64,000 nucleotides of DNA from Gnetum montanum (taxonomy: Eukaryota > Streptophyta > Gnetopsida > Gnetales > Gnetaceae): assembly GCA_015680685.1 (NCBI GenBank), contig MNCI01038363.1, positions 1 to 64,000 of the forward strand, written 5' to 3'. The notes beneath the pieces were generated by a model. That model was not told the origin of the DNA, searched no databases, and saw nothing but the letters and a program-made list of their open reading frames with translations. Below, one piece after another: positions 1 to 12,050 of the stretch. Each line of letters opens with the position of its first letter. Positions within the stretch are counted from its first letter, which is position 1. The position numbers and the translations under genes were made by a program.

Positions 1-179
1 GTTTTATGTAAGATATTATCTTGTCTTGTATGTGTTTTGTGTTATGACTTTCACCAAGTGCAACTACACTTTATTAGAGTGCTACCTTGCTTATGTAGCT
101 CAGAAATATTTAGTTGATATGAAGTCCAGTATTTGTGTAGTGAATAAAGTTCATAATTTTCCCTTATTGTAACATTGAT

Positions 180-630
180 GCCTTAAACATAAAAGTCATA
201 AAATTATTTATTTCCTTTTCATTCTATTAATTTGTGACAATTGATTTCTTATTCAAGGATTTCATAATTGTATGGCATGATGTTGAGTCATCGAGGTTAT
301 GACTAAGATTCATTTTTTTGCCTATCATATGTGGTATTTTACTTGTCTCTAGGGATTACAACACAAGCATTATGCTTGTTCTCAAGAGAGATTGTGATGC
401 ATGTGTATTTATTATTGATTTATTTCTTATAGTTATAAAATCTATAATATTTTCTTAATCTTCCACCATGACAACATGGGTCTTCATCTACATCATATGT
501 ATTATAATATCTTGTATATTTATTAAATGTAATGATATACATGAGTGTCCTTGGCAATCTACTCAACATCATCTTCCAAGATTATGATAGGATTGCATTA
601 CATTATGTATAATAATTTTGATTGGTCCAA
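180..630 (+). repeat. Leader-type repeat, copy 1
   Basis: This stretch is a diverged direct copy of 63,045-63,490. The best-matching part (275-628 against about 63,137-63,490) shares landmarks in the same order: CATGATGTTGA, a TTATTTATTATT tract, CCACCATG.AACATGGG and CACTCAACATCATCTTC-like wording. It precedes a gypsy gag remnant, so it is probably the untranslated leader or LTR edge of that plus-strand element. No reading frame is seen in positions 1-700. Confidence 0.6.
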
Positions 631-715
631 AATTGGTGGGGCCCTTATAAGTTTCAATGGAGGAACTTACACAGTAATGTTATCCTACTACTTAAATAAT
701 CAACATCATCAATGA

Positions 716-809
716 TTCAAGTAGTGCTCCTAGGGACTAGTCTTGACAATGTTATTGATGGNCTTCAAGTAGTGCTCCTAGGGACTAGTCTTGACAATGT
801 TATTGATGG
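716..809 (+). repeat. 46-bp perfect duplication around a single N
   Basis: Bases 716-761 and 764-809 are identical and are separated only by the ambiguous base at 762 and one C. This is most simply an assembly join in which two overlapping ends were not merged. A reading frame that appears to cross it (712-900) is created by the duplication and is not evidence for a gene. Confidence 0.85.
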
Positions 810-999
810 ATACCAAGTTATAAGGAATATGTCTAAATTGTACCATCCAATTGATATTAAAGTCCAAAGAGATTCCATAATGAAGACCATGCATGAATGA
901 AATAAGGACAATGATATAATATCCTTGATATTTTAATTTAAAAATGAGGACAAAGGACTTTATTCTCTTTATCTCTCATCCTCCTATCTTCAATACTAA

Positions 1000-3600
1000 A
1001 TATTCACTTAATCAAAGATTATTTAGGTATCATAGATAATCATAGAGGAGATGGAACAATTCCTAGAACATGGAAGATATCAAGGCCTAGGACCTCGAAT
1101 AAAACTAGAAGAAATGAATGCACCATAGAAAAAGAAAAGGATGTCATGGTAGTTCTCTTAATTCATCATCTTTCTCTTCATCTTTATTGTCTAGCTCTGA
1201 CGAAGATGAATGTAGATAAGGAGATAGAGCCCCATTAAGGGATTACAGTAGACAACCTAGTGATCATTACATGATGAATCTAGATGATTGCAATAATAGG
1301 AACCATGATCGAAGTCTTGGTAAGAATCAAGATGAAGATATAAATAGAGACCAAAGATAGGATGGATTATAATAAGGAAAGCATAGATGAGATCATCATA
1401 ATCAGGTAGAGGAATATATATTTTGACTATGATACATCCAATGATGATAAACCCTTATTAGCCACTAGAAGAATAATTTAGATTAAGGAGGAAGTAAGAA
1501 TACCCCATAAGCATCAAAGGGAAAGCCGCATAAAATGTTTTAACATGAGTAACATTTCTAGATTTGAGGGAAGCTATAATTCTAATTTGTAACATCATCT
1601 ACAAGATTTCCATGATGCCTAATCCTTGTAAAATATTGAAATTAAGTGGAAATAGCTTTAGTGCTTCCCCTAAATAATGATAAAAGAGGTTAAAATTTGG
1701 TGTAAATCATTAAAGACAGATTCAATTCACCAATGGTTCACAATGCTTGAGCACTTTAATGAGAAGTACCAAACCTATTCAAGGATGTTCAATCTAAGGA
1801 AGAAAATCTAAAGAAGGAAGCAAGGAAATCATGAATCCCTTGATGTGATTTTATGTAGATTCTATTCTCTATAACACAGATGTTCAAGTCATGGATTTTC
1901 TTAGATAGAGTAGCTTCTTCACATCATAGATTGGATTCAAAAGAAATGAGGAGGAAACTTAGAATATTTGCCCAAGAAAAAATATTAGAACTCAGATCCC
2001 ATTGGATATAAAGTTTGATTGAATAAGTGACATAAAAAGAAGAAGAATTATATAAAACAGAGAGTGTAGAGGAGTATAATTGGATTCTAGCCTTTTGCAA
2101 GTAAGAAGTCCATATTTGTAAATAGAAAAAGAGTCACTTTGTGATGAGGTGATTTCATGCAAGACCTTGTCAATGTAGAAATCCATCATTGAAATAGTGA
2201 CAAAGGTGGATAAGATGCGAGATTTGATGAATAAGAAATTTATAACTACTCTGAAAATTATGAAGGAGAAGATAGAGTAGACAAGAGTAAGAGACCAAAA
2301 CAAGAATAAGAGGAAAAAAACAGAAGCAAGCATGGACACTTATCAATAAAAAGGAAGCCTATACTAGTGGAAGAGATTGTAGACTTAGATTTAGAGAAGG
2401 ATGATGGATGTAACACCTATCAATATGAATGTCCTAAGGATTGTTGCCTAGTTATGTCACACCTATAGGATTTTGGGGCTTATGTTATGAACCCCAAATT
2501 CATGGAAAAGTAAGCACCTAGGAGATTATCTTATCTACAAGGTAATTACCAATAGTTATACAACTAATATTACTATCTAAGTGGGACTCCTTATCAACCT
2601 TAAGAATATTATCAACAACAAAAGAAAAATCCACATTTGTTGGGTATGTCATCATTAAGGCAAAAATACCCTTATTTCTAATTAACCCCTTATGGATACT
2701 ATGTCTACCAACCTATTTCTCCCAATGATCTTGTTGCTTATGCCTCTAGTTAATACTACTAATCTTTGGAATATTATCAACCCATAACATCTTATGTAAA
2801 ATTACCATTCTACAATTCTTATGATTTGTCATATCCTTCTTAGCACTCTCACACTTCTCTTCCATCTATGCCATCATCAATAATGTAGGGAGAATTTCCA
2901 CCACAACTTTAATTGAAAAAATTTACTTATGCTATTAACATACAAATGGATGATAGTGTTATTAGATCAAAATGGAAACCTCATAAGCATATTTTCTTTA
3001 GGATGGTTCCTATGCATGTGAAGGGACCTAGTACACCTACTAGCCCATTAGAACCAATGTAAGGCCCACACTTTGCAACTCCCTTACTCACAATAATAAT
3101 GTATTTCAATGCTATGAAAGAGCTAATGATCATTACCATTTTAGAATAATATTTAAAACTATCATATTTACTCATGTAGTATATGGTTGAATTAAGGTAG
3201 GATCCCTTTTTAAAAAGAGAATAAACCTAGGTAGTTCCTTGATTGACCTATAGATCATTGAGGATTGATCTTTTAAAGCTCTATTAGACTTAGGTTCAGG
3301 CATGAATCTTATCTCACATCAAATCTACAAGGCCTAGAAGCTTCATCTAATGAAGAAAAATAATATCAAGTTGGAGCTTACAATTTAGTTCATTATTATT
3401 CCCTTTAAACAAGTTAAAAATGTAGTGAATTTTGTTGGTGAGTAATCATATTCAGTATATTTTCTTATGATTAATGTGGATAATAGCAAGAAAAAATTTC
3501 CAATCATCATGAAAAGAGCTTGGCTTAGTATCATTAATGCTAAGCTAGGAATTTGAGAATCTCCTTAAAGATTACTAAGGAAATTGAACATGGTAATATG
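1000..3600 (+). pseudogene. Ty3/gypsy gag-protease remnant
   Basis: Broken plus-strand translations read like a retrotransposon gag followed by a retropepsin. Near 1,560-1,860 there are gag-like pieces (RFEGSYNSN, then a tryptophan-containing stretch ending DSIHQWF, then ESLDVILCRFYSL). At 3,275-3,330 the peptide ALLDLGSGMNLIS fits the catalytic D-x-G motif of gypsy proteases (aspartate codon at 3,287). At about 3,490-3,550 PIIMKRAWLSIINAKLG fits the family's PIILGRPFLAT block. Stops and frameshifts occur throughout. No reverse transcriptase follows, so the element is truncated or internally deleted. The identification rests on motif order; lineage is not assigned. Confidence 0.65.
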
Positions 3601-5280
3601 AAGAGAAAAAAAAATATTATGCATTACTTATGATGATGAAGGATGCAGTTGTAGGCTAAAAGTCTAGAGCATAAAAATGACCAATATACTAGCACTCAAC
3701 AAACTTGAAAAATAAGTGGATATGTAAAAAGATCTCTATATGATAACTACTAAACCAAAAGACATCTAGTGGCTCGGAACTAAGAAAATCAAATTATACA
3801 AAATATGCATGGAAAAATTCAACCCACTTATTAATTATTATCCTAAGAAAATGAACCAAACAAAGAACTTACAAAAGGCATTGTACATTCTAGTCATACA
3901 CTAGAAAATAATGATGAACAAAGAGATCCAAAAAATAAAATTAAAAATAAAATGGAAAACATATTTGGAACATATAAAATGGAAACTAGGTAAATAAGAT
4001 AAATGTTAAATGAGCTAATAAGAGAAAACATAAATGACTAAAGATTATAAATTTAGAACCTACATTATATGACGTAGGAAATATATAGTCCATTTAAAGA
4101 ATGCACATCCATCAATTTAGTCATAGGGGAGAGGCCTCATCTTTAATCAAGAATTGATAAGTGCATTTTACTTTTTGGTTTTACAATGTTTATCATTTTT
4201 CTATTTTTAACATTTTTCCAATTTGTTACAATTTTTTTATATTTTCAAAATTTTTCAATTTCTAATACATTTTCCATTTCTTGTTAATTATTTTTATATA
4301 ATTTTCTATTTTCTTGAATCATTTACATAATTTCTAGTGGATACTTTCTATATTTTTGTTAATAATAGTATCAGGGATGATGCTAGAATCAACACAATGG
4401 ACTATAATTTTTTCCTATGATATCAAATTACAAAAGGGTTGATTACACATGACAATGAGATCACAACTTTCATTACTTCATTTTCATTAATAAGAGATCC
4501 TTATTATGGAAATAATATGGTTCATATCACATCCAAAGTTTAAGGGCCTTTTTGATTATGTGAATTCATAAATGTTGAATCCATAGAGATGTTGAGTTAC
4601 ATATTCATGAATCCTAGGAGATTACACTTCAAAAGATCAAATCCAAGCATAATAAGAAAGAAATGGAAATGATGGGCCTAATGCAAGCTTAAAGATGCAT
4701 CTAGGTAAAACCCCATTAAAGTAAATTGAAACCAAACAAAATTCTAAATAAGATAGAGAGAATATATAGAAATATCAACCAAAGAATTAGGAAATCAAAT
4801 AGGTCCTAAAAGTAACCGATGACCACTATGAATTGAAGGAAGGAGGAAATACCAAGAGGGTATAGATAAGGGTTTAATATTAAAGGGATTTAATGGTTCC
4901 TTGGACCTCTACCCTAGGTTCCATTGGTTCCATGTTGATGCTCTACTCCTCATGTTTTTATTATCTTTGGGAAATATTATTTGAAAAAAATTGTTTCCTT
5001 GTTATGTTCCTAAAAAGGCATGTGGCCCATGCTCAAAAGTAGTCCTATGGAAAGGTTAACAATATAATAATTAATTAATACATAAATAAATTATTCTTCA
5101 GACATCATTGGAAAGTATGTAAGTCATGCCTAAAGGTCAGTTAGTTCCAAGAATTATATGATCACTTGGACTACTTCCATTATGAGACTGGAAAGATATA
5201 TGATCCATGCCTAAAGCTGCTATTCTAACCAATGGCTAAGTTCTATAACTTGAAAATAAATTGATGAATAGTGTTTTTTC
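3600..5280. other. No gene; decayed element sequence with a T-rich tract
   Basis: No supportable gene is seen. The first 500 bases may be the tail of the gypsy polyprotein, with weak in-frame pieces only. Positions 4,155-4,365 form a strongly T-rich tract of about 210 bases. The rest is AT-rich anonymous sequence. Confidence 0.5.
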
Positions 5281-5285
5281 TTGCT

Positions 5286-6010
5286 TCAATATCGGATATG
5301 CGATAACGGAGCCTCAATATTAGGTATGCGATATTGGGCCCCTAGATGTAATGTCAAATATTTGATATTGCGAGGTATGTGCTAGCCTATAAATACAGCA
5401 CTTAGGCATAGGGTTTCCATATAGTTTTTGTCATAGCATAGTAGAGCTCTTGCAGTTTGTTTTCTCTAGAGTTAGAATATTTTCCAAAGTGTCCACAACA
5501 AGAGTCATTGAGTGTACAAATCTTTATTTGAGCACTGTTTTAACTGAGCACAGCAATGTGTGCAGCAATCAAGATGAGCTTTATGATCAAACCTTGTAGC
5601 ACCTTGGCTAGCTTAAATACTTTATTTATGCATTTAATGTTGTATGCAGTTTCCTTTGATGCTTCTAAGTAATTAAGCTAAGTAAGCTTGTTTGATTAAA
5701 TAGAAGTTAATTAAGCACATAAGTACGACCACTTTAAGCATACATATGACACTTGGTAATCCCAGCTACACTTAATGTTTGGCAACCTAGTAGCATTATA
5801 TGTGTTTAGGATGTGCACGAAAAGTGGGATCGGATACTTATGTTAGGATAGTGAGTTATTAATTAGCAATTAGAGCAATTAAAGTGGTTCATAAATTAAG
5901 TTTTAAGTCATTCTTAATTGTAGAAAAATAAAATATAAAATAATAAAAATCATGTGCCTCAGTTATACTTAACCATACAGTTAAGCTCCACAAGTATAGT
6001 TGAGAAGACA
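5286..6010 (+). repeat. LTR-like promoter region, copy 1
   Basis: The region starts with two tandem 27-28-bp units (5,286-5,313 and 5,314-5,340, both containing a TATGCGATA core), then a canonical TATA box, TATAAATA, at 5,388-5,395. Downstream sequence from about 5,700 to 6,000 resembles 8,110-8,400 (shared order: AAGCATA, TGGTAATC, ACACTT, then GCCTCA). Repeats upstream of a TATA box, found twice in the same orientation, are what an LTR U3-R region looks like. Exact LTR ends could not be fixed. Confidence 0.5.
5388..5395 (+). promoter_or_regulatory. TATA box of LTR-like copy 1
   Basis: TATAAATA lies about 50 bases after a tandem repeat pair. A second TATAAATA occupies the same relative place in the related copy at 7,806. 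Confidence 0.5.
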
Positions 6011-6034
6011 ACGATTGTCATGATTGGATTTCAT

Positions 6035-6150
6035 GTCCTGGAACTAGTGTACTTAAGAACTTAAGGTCTACGAAATTTGACCAAATCACATGTGAATGCT
6101 TATGATTCATATAGTTGGACCTAGGTGTACCTCGCTGCTCATCATAATTT
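6035..6150 (+). repeat. Dispersed repeat shared with 62,925-63,037
   Basis: The two copies share GAACTAGTGTACTTA, then GAACTTAAGGTCTAC, then diverged but alignable text ending in an ACTCATCA or GCTCATCA word. At the right end of the window this block sits directly before the leader-type repeat, so both probably belong to one gypsy family. Confidence 0.65.
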
Positions 6151-6159
6151 CTTAACTAA

Positions 6160-7660
6160 TTATTTTTAGTAACCCTAACATTTATTTCTCAATTTTCTTG
6201 TCAAGTGGTATTATTATCATATGGTGGCTAGTTGATCTCATCGTGGCAGGCATTGGATGATGCAATGTGATGTCATTGGTTATGGTTGGACTTGGTTTGA
6301 AATCTCAATAGATAGATATAATGATCATTTTAAGCATACATCACAAATGGGATCCATTATGATCATGGTAAAGTATCTCATATCTTGATTTTGTAATTCT
6401 TGGTTAATCTATCTCATCACACTAACATGTGCAATTATGAATTTTATGGTTTTATATGGCATAGTGTAGGATTCCAACTAGGGAAGTTGCATGTTGTTTG
6501 AAATAAAGACATGATTCATATTTAATTTCTAAGGTGTCCATGGACACCTATAGAAGTGGTTATGTAAGGGCATTCTAAGTAGAAGCTTGCTTTGGAAAGG
6601 ATCCATTTGTATGACTTTTGTTGATCATGGTTGTGAACCAACCTTGCATCTTCAAGGACATCATGGACAACTTTTGTAACTTCATACATGATCTTGGAGT
6701 CCACTTCTCATTGATTTTGATTAATTTTAATGTTTCTATCTTAATATTTTCTCCAAATTCTCTATTTCTTTGCCATTTTGAAATCTAAAATTTTTAAACC
6801 TAATGATTTTTACTATTTTGATGCATTTATAATAACTTGTAAACCAACCTTTGATTTCACTTATTTAAAAACGTGTGAGCTCTTAGAGTTGAGATCTTCA
6901 GTATGGGAGCTAAGAAAGTAATTATTGAAAAATTTTCTAACATCCCATTTTCAAAAACTAAGGTAACGAATAATAAAAATAGTTAAAATTACTTTAAAAC
7001 TTGATTATTCTAGTTATCCCAAAGCCTTAGGAACGTTATTTTACAATCATATTGAGCCTAATGTATATTTTTTTTGAATTTTTAGCTAACAAAGAATTGG
7101 GACAGGGTTTAAATACTAAGGGAAAATTTTCAAAACTAATTTTGATCCTTTGGTAATTATAACTTATGCCTAAATGAGTTCCTAAGGTTGGAGAACTTTT
7201 GCAAGGTAAGAAGAAGAGGCCAAGAGCAAGACATGACCATGGAAAAGTAGTAGATACAAGAATTAATGCTTGAACATCAAGCCTTTGTGATCTAGATACC
7301 TATGAATTTGTGATAAGAAATTTTAGTTTACCCTTTAGACATTTTCCATGAAAAGGAAGATACCAACAAAGTAACCAAGGTTGGATGAACCATCACCACT
7401 AGTGACAACATGAAGATTCATCATCAATAAATTTTCAAAGGTTTCTATAATTTTTAAATAAACTTTGATGTTTTTGTCAAGTTTTTATGACAATCACTTA
7501 ATTAAATTCTGTAAATGCAACACTCAAGTCTTATTAGTCAAGTAGGAGTTAGTCAATATCATTCTTAAAATTTTCATAACAAACTTTGTTCTGTTTTTGT
7601 ATAATTCAAAAACAAGTTTTTAATTAGTCATAAAGGTATGATGAATAGTAAAAGTATTAT
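6160..7660. other. No gene seen
   Basis: AT-rich sequence between the two LTR-like regions. Only short chance reading frames occur (for example 6,522-6,704 on the minus strand), with no recognisable domain. Confidence 0.5.
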
Positions 7661-7667
7661 TTCATAA

Positions 7668-8400
7668 GGGCTTAGTCGATGTAGCTTAGTTGTAGATGTG
7701 TCGACTAAGCCTATGTTGTAACAACATATCTATATCGTTACAAATATGTCAACATAGCTTATGTTGCATTGATGTAGCTACATCGACATGGTAGTAATAA
7801 ATGCTTATAAATATGGGTTATCCACTATGTTTATAGCATAATTTTGTCAAGTAGCCTTGTCAAAATTTTGTTAGTTTGTCTTTGTAGTCTAGAAATAGTT
7901 AGTGGATGTGCACAATGTAAATTTGAGTTGATTGTATGACATTTTATTTGAATGTCATTGGATGTGGACATCATCTATGACCAACAATAATATCGCGATT
8001 GATTCATATTTATTATAGCACTTTGATTTAGCATATAATTTACTTTCAATGCAATTTATTTTATACACAATTAGCTTAATATTTACTTTTCCCTCATATA
8101 GAATTTAATAGAATGAGCATGACTAGTTTCAAGCATAAACTCATATTCACATGGTAATCACAACAACACTTGCTTGGTTTGCCTAGTATTATAACATTTG
8201 ATAATCCTAGTAGTGGGTATGTGAGTTTAAAACATGTATGATAAGCTAAGAATGAATACTTATCACCATAGGTTAATTTAGGACTTCTATATTTTCACTT
8301 AATTTTACTAGAAGTTGAGCAACATCATGATCATATGCCTCAACTACACTTAATTATATGTATTAAGGCCCACTATGAGTATAGCTAGGAAGAAAGGGAC
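7668..8400 (+). repeat. LTR-like promoter region, copy 2, with palindromes
   Basis: Three dyads precede a TATA box. The first is an 11-bp inverted repeat, 7,669-7,679 against 7,701-7,711 (GGCTTAGTCGA / TCGACTAAGCC). The second is ATGTTGT-A-ACAACAT at 7,713-7,727. The third is the perfect 14-bp palindrome GATGTAGCTACATC at 7,771-7,784. TATAAATA follows at 7,806-7,813. Sequence downstream is related to LTR-like copy 1, about 2.4 kb away in the same orientation. Confidence 0.5.
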
Positions 8401-8880
8401 TTACGATCCTATGTTTTAAGTATCTAAAATGTCATACTAGTGCCATTAATAGGTTATGACATGGTTTACCATAATGCTTGTAGATCATATGGTTAGGCTT
8501 TGGGCATATTCACCATTCATCAACCTTTATGTTCTATATAAGTTCTACAAAAGAATTATATTGGCTATATATCTTAGGGCACATATAGTAAAAAAAAAAA
8601 AGCTCCACTTTGAACCTCGAAAATTGCCAAATATTTCAAAGCTCACTCAAAATGGACTACACATCAATAATCATAAAACTTATAAGCACAACATAAGTTC
8701 ATAGTGCACATTAGTCTAAAGCTTAAGAGCATTACAAATATACTTTGATAATCATATAAGTGATTGGATTAATATGATGTATGTACATACACACATGGCT
8801 CATATAGAGCACTACCAAACACATAAGACATAATGCTCATCTAAAGAACTAAGACATGCCCCTACATAATATGTATCTAG
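8400..8880. other. No gene seen
   Basis: Anonymous AT-rich sequence with a 12-base A run near 8,590. A chance frame at 8,456-8,704 has no recognisable domain. Confidence 0.5.
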
Positions 8881-9442
8881 CCACAAACCCCTTCCTTACA
8901 AAGTAGGGGAAGTACTTGTACTAAAAGCTAATAAAGCCTTGGCTACCTACATATCCTCGTGCTGTAGTACAAGTATGAAAATGGCCAGAGACGGGTGCCC
9001 TGTCACAGATGAGGGGGTCTCATATGCTACAATCCTAACCAGCATTCAATACCTTAACCCAAATGCAACGAGACATTACTGGCTTTTTATTTTGTGCTTT
9101 TAAAATATCTTGTTCCATCCTCCATCTCTCTGACAACAAACCGGATTTCCACTGTGAAGTTTATCCCCAAACCAGTGGGCAGTTTTTGAGTAGAGTCGGT
9201 GCTGGATCAGGTTCTATGCGTGGATCATTCCAGCACCGCAAATTAACTTAGGCTCCCTTTTATTATTTGTCCAGAAATGGCCGTATGGCCGACAGCTACG
9301 TCTCAAATCTTCAAAGACTGTTGTCCAAGGAGAGGGCAAATATTTATCTCTAGCACATGCTAACTCCATCACCTTGAACATTATACACAAGAAGCCTCAC
9401 TTCTGGTTTTCTGTGAATGATTTCAGCAGGTCTGGTACCATA
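8880..9442 (+). promoter_or_regulatory. Upstream region of the GDSL gene
   Basis: Base composition becomes less AT-rich from about 8,880, matching the gene rather than the flanking transposons. It probably holds the promoter and 5' UTR. No strong TATA box is seen; ATATTTATC near 9,341 is a weak candidate about 100 bases before the start codon. An upstream frame at 9,063-9,251 lacks known motifs and is not called a gene. Confidence 0.35.
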
Positions 9443-11446
9443 ATGGGGAACCCTCTAGGGATTTTCAGCATAGCAGTTGTCTCTGTCGTTCTGTGGATAA
9501 GTTTTTTAGTTGTGGGTGGAGAATCATTTTTGAAGCAGGCAAGACTACTGGGATGCAATGCATCAGTATCTTCTGGTCTGCGGCTGCCTTCTGCTCTTTA
9601 TTATTTTGGAGATTCCTCAGTTGACACAGGCAACAACAATGCCCTGCTAACAGCGATCAAAGCCAATTTCCCTCCCTATGGTCAGGATTTCATCACCCAC
9701 ATGCCTACTGGCAGATTTTCCAATGGCAAAACACCCCCAGATTTTGTGGGTACGATTCTTCATTCTTGCATTATTTACTTTGATGCATGGAACGCATTAA
9801 AAACAAAAACGAAAGAAAAGACTTCTCATACATTTTTATTTTCATTTAAAAGCAAATTTCTGCATATTTGGCAGCTTCTGCACTAGGAATTGAGGAAGCA
9901 CTCCCTGCATATTTGGACCCTAAGTTTAAAGGAGAAAAGCTCCTCAAAGGGTGTAGCTTTGCATCCGGTGGCTCCGGTTATCTTGATTTGACTTCTCAGG
10001 AACTAGTATGCCACCCACAACCTTATCATACATGTATTTTTACCTTCCTTTTTTTTTTTCGCTCTTCCGATATGAAACCTATCCAGCTTTATTAGTTAAT
10101 CTTGTTAACTCCGATGCAGAATGTTATTTCTCTGCGACAACAAGTGGAGTTCTTCAGGCAATACAAAGCAAAGCTTGTCTCTATGTTTGGACGACAAAAC
10201 ACTTCCAGTATAATTGAGAATGCATATTTTTTTATCAGTGCAGGAACAAATGATTACATTCTTTACATCCTTAATCCCACACTGCAGAAGCAGTATACTC
10301 TTGCACAGTTTCAAAACATGATTCTTCAAAGCCTTGGGCAGTTCATTCAGGTAAATGATGCTATTGTGGTCTGGCTAATACAAGTAGATGTCACACGGAC
10401 TGCATTTATGATACGTTTTGGTTAGTACTTAGATCGTTAAATTTTGAATCACTGTGCATGATAGGTCAATTTTGTCTCTTCTTGAAACAATTATTTTCGA
10501 ACGGCCTCTTGCCTACCCCTCTGCTGTAACCGGTGAAGCTTTTAATGCTTGAAAATGAAGGAAAGCATTTTACTTAAATCTTTATTTTTGCCCACTATCA
10601 TTTGAAATTTACTTTATAAATGAACTAAAAGGTTTTTCAGGAACAACACGGTATACTGGAACTAGAACCTGTTGAGTGGGTTTTGCATGTCAATACTCTT
10701 TCACTAAGCTAACACCTAGATGTATTTATCTTGTTATACAATAAAATTTTATTGCTCATAAGGTTTTCTTTATTTACGTTAATGAGAGAGCAGGAAATTT
10801 ACAGAGAAGGTGCAAGAAGATTGGTGGTGATAGGATATCCACCATTTGGGTGTCTTCCAGTGGCAATTACATTGTTTAACCCTCTAGAAAACAAATGTGT
10901 TGGAAGGATGAACAGAGTGGCGCTCTACGGGACCAGCTCAATCCGGAATTTTCTGCAAAAAACCAAACCCATTGTTCCAGGCATGGATCTGTTCCTGCTA
11001 GACACATACCCAGTGATTTTCGAGCTATCTACCAACCCCAGAAAATATGGTGACAAACCGGAACCTGATTTCTGATTTATATTAACATCACTGGTGTTCA
11101 TGGTTCTATGCTTACATTTATGGCATCTGACAACTTTCCTGAACCACGCTCGTAACATTGAATATAGAATTATAGATTAATTATTTTCATCATTGGCTAA
11201 AAATTAAATGATATCAAACAGACGTCCCTCAATTTGATTTGATGCATGAATTCAGGGTTCACAGAGGCCCGGAGAGGATGCTGTGGAACTGGGTACATTG
11301 AGCTAGCCATTCTGTGCAACAGCAAGAGCACGGTGTGTCCAGATCCAGCACAGTATGTATGGTGGGATGCCATTCACCCAACCAACGCAGCGTATCAAAT
11401 TGTGTCACGATATGGGCTGCAGGTCATCTTTCCACACTGCAGTTAA
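9443..11446 (+). CDS. GDSL esterase/lipase, five exons, apparently intact
   Basis: Plant GDSL (SGNH-type) lipase/acylhydrolase, expected to hydrolyse ester bonds of lipids or cutin-like acyl esters after secretion; the actual substrate is unknown. Exons are 9,443-9,749, 9,875-10,005, 10,120-10,350, 10,794-11,049 and 11,256-11,446. All four introns are GT-AG. The spliced frame is 1,116 bases, encoding 371 residues with no internal stop, the usual family length. Residues 1-27 form a hydrophobic signal peptide ([13 protein letters not shown] core). Catalytic blocks are all present: [12 protein letters not shown] (Ser58), FASGGSGY (Gly134/135), SAGTNDY (Asn190) and DAIHPT (Asp346, His349). Cysteines in RGCCGTG and the C-terminus are kept. 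The start at 9,443 is the first ATG that gives the signal peptide; a TTG-initiated extension upstream is not credible. It is the only gene in the window without decay, so it is probably functional. Confidence 0.93.
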
Positions 11447-12050
11447 TATAAAATCCCTAGAGACTTTGGTGTTTTTGGCTGAAATCATTTAAATTAATAA
11501 CCATTGATTGCTGTTTGCTTCTGCTGCAAATTTGCATGGAAAATTTGGTGACACTGTTTATTTTGCGTTTATTACGAAAAATCTGTTTACTTCTTCCTTT
11601 TTACGTTAGATGGGGATATGTTGGTTTTACTTTTATTTCTTGGAAATTTTCCCAAAACGAACGCATAAGTGGCATTTAGCAATACCATATTTTCCTCTGG
11701 AATCACCTAATTCACACATGTTAAAAGAGGCCAGTGATAAGCACTACTGAGGAGCCTAGTCACATGTTATTCTTAGGGTTTTTGGATGAAGGAGGCAAAT
11801 AGCTATGGCCTATTCTATTTGTCACATGTCCTGTCTTTGGTTATGGTTTGGCTTTTAATTTTAAATAATTGGTATTCAAATGAAAGTTTGCAACCTTGCG
11901 TACAATTAAACCCCGTTGGAAACTAAGGTAGTTGGAAACCAAGCTAGTTAAAAGTTATGTACAACTGAAATTAATGGTAAGTTTATTTATTAGTGGAAGC
12001 CTTTCACAACTACAGAGGAGTGGTAGGGGGTTTGGACTCCCAAATAAATA
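11447..12050 (+). other. 3' flank of the GDSL gene
   Basis: Probable 3' UTR and flank. No clear AATAAA signal is seen close to the stop codon. Sequence becomes AT-rich and anonymous after about 11,700. No other gene is seen. Confidence 0.45.

Noticed and set aside
2981-3175. 64-codon minus-strand frame in the gypsy gag-protease remnant
   Set aside because: It lies antisense to a recognisable gag-protease remnant and matches nothing.
9063-9251. 62-codon frame just upstream of the GDSL gene
   Set aside because: No signal peptide or family motif, not in frame with a plausible exon, and the GDSL protein already has its own start and signal peptide at 9,443.
10105-11158. Antisense frames within the GDSL exons (10,105-10,329 and 10,925-11,158, minus)
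   Set aside because: They are shadows of the coding exons on the other strand and show no known domain.
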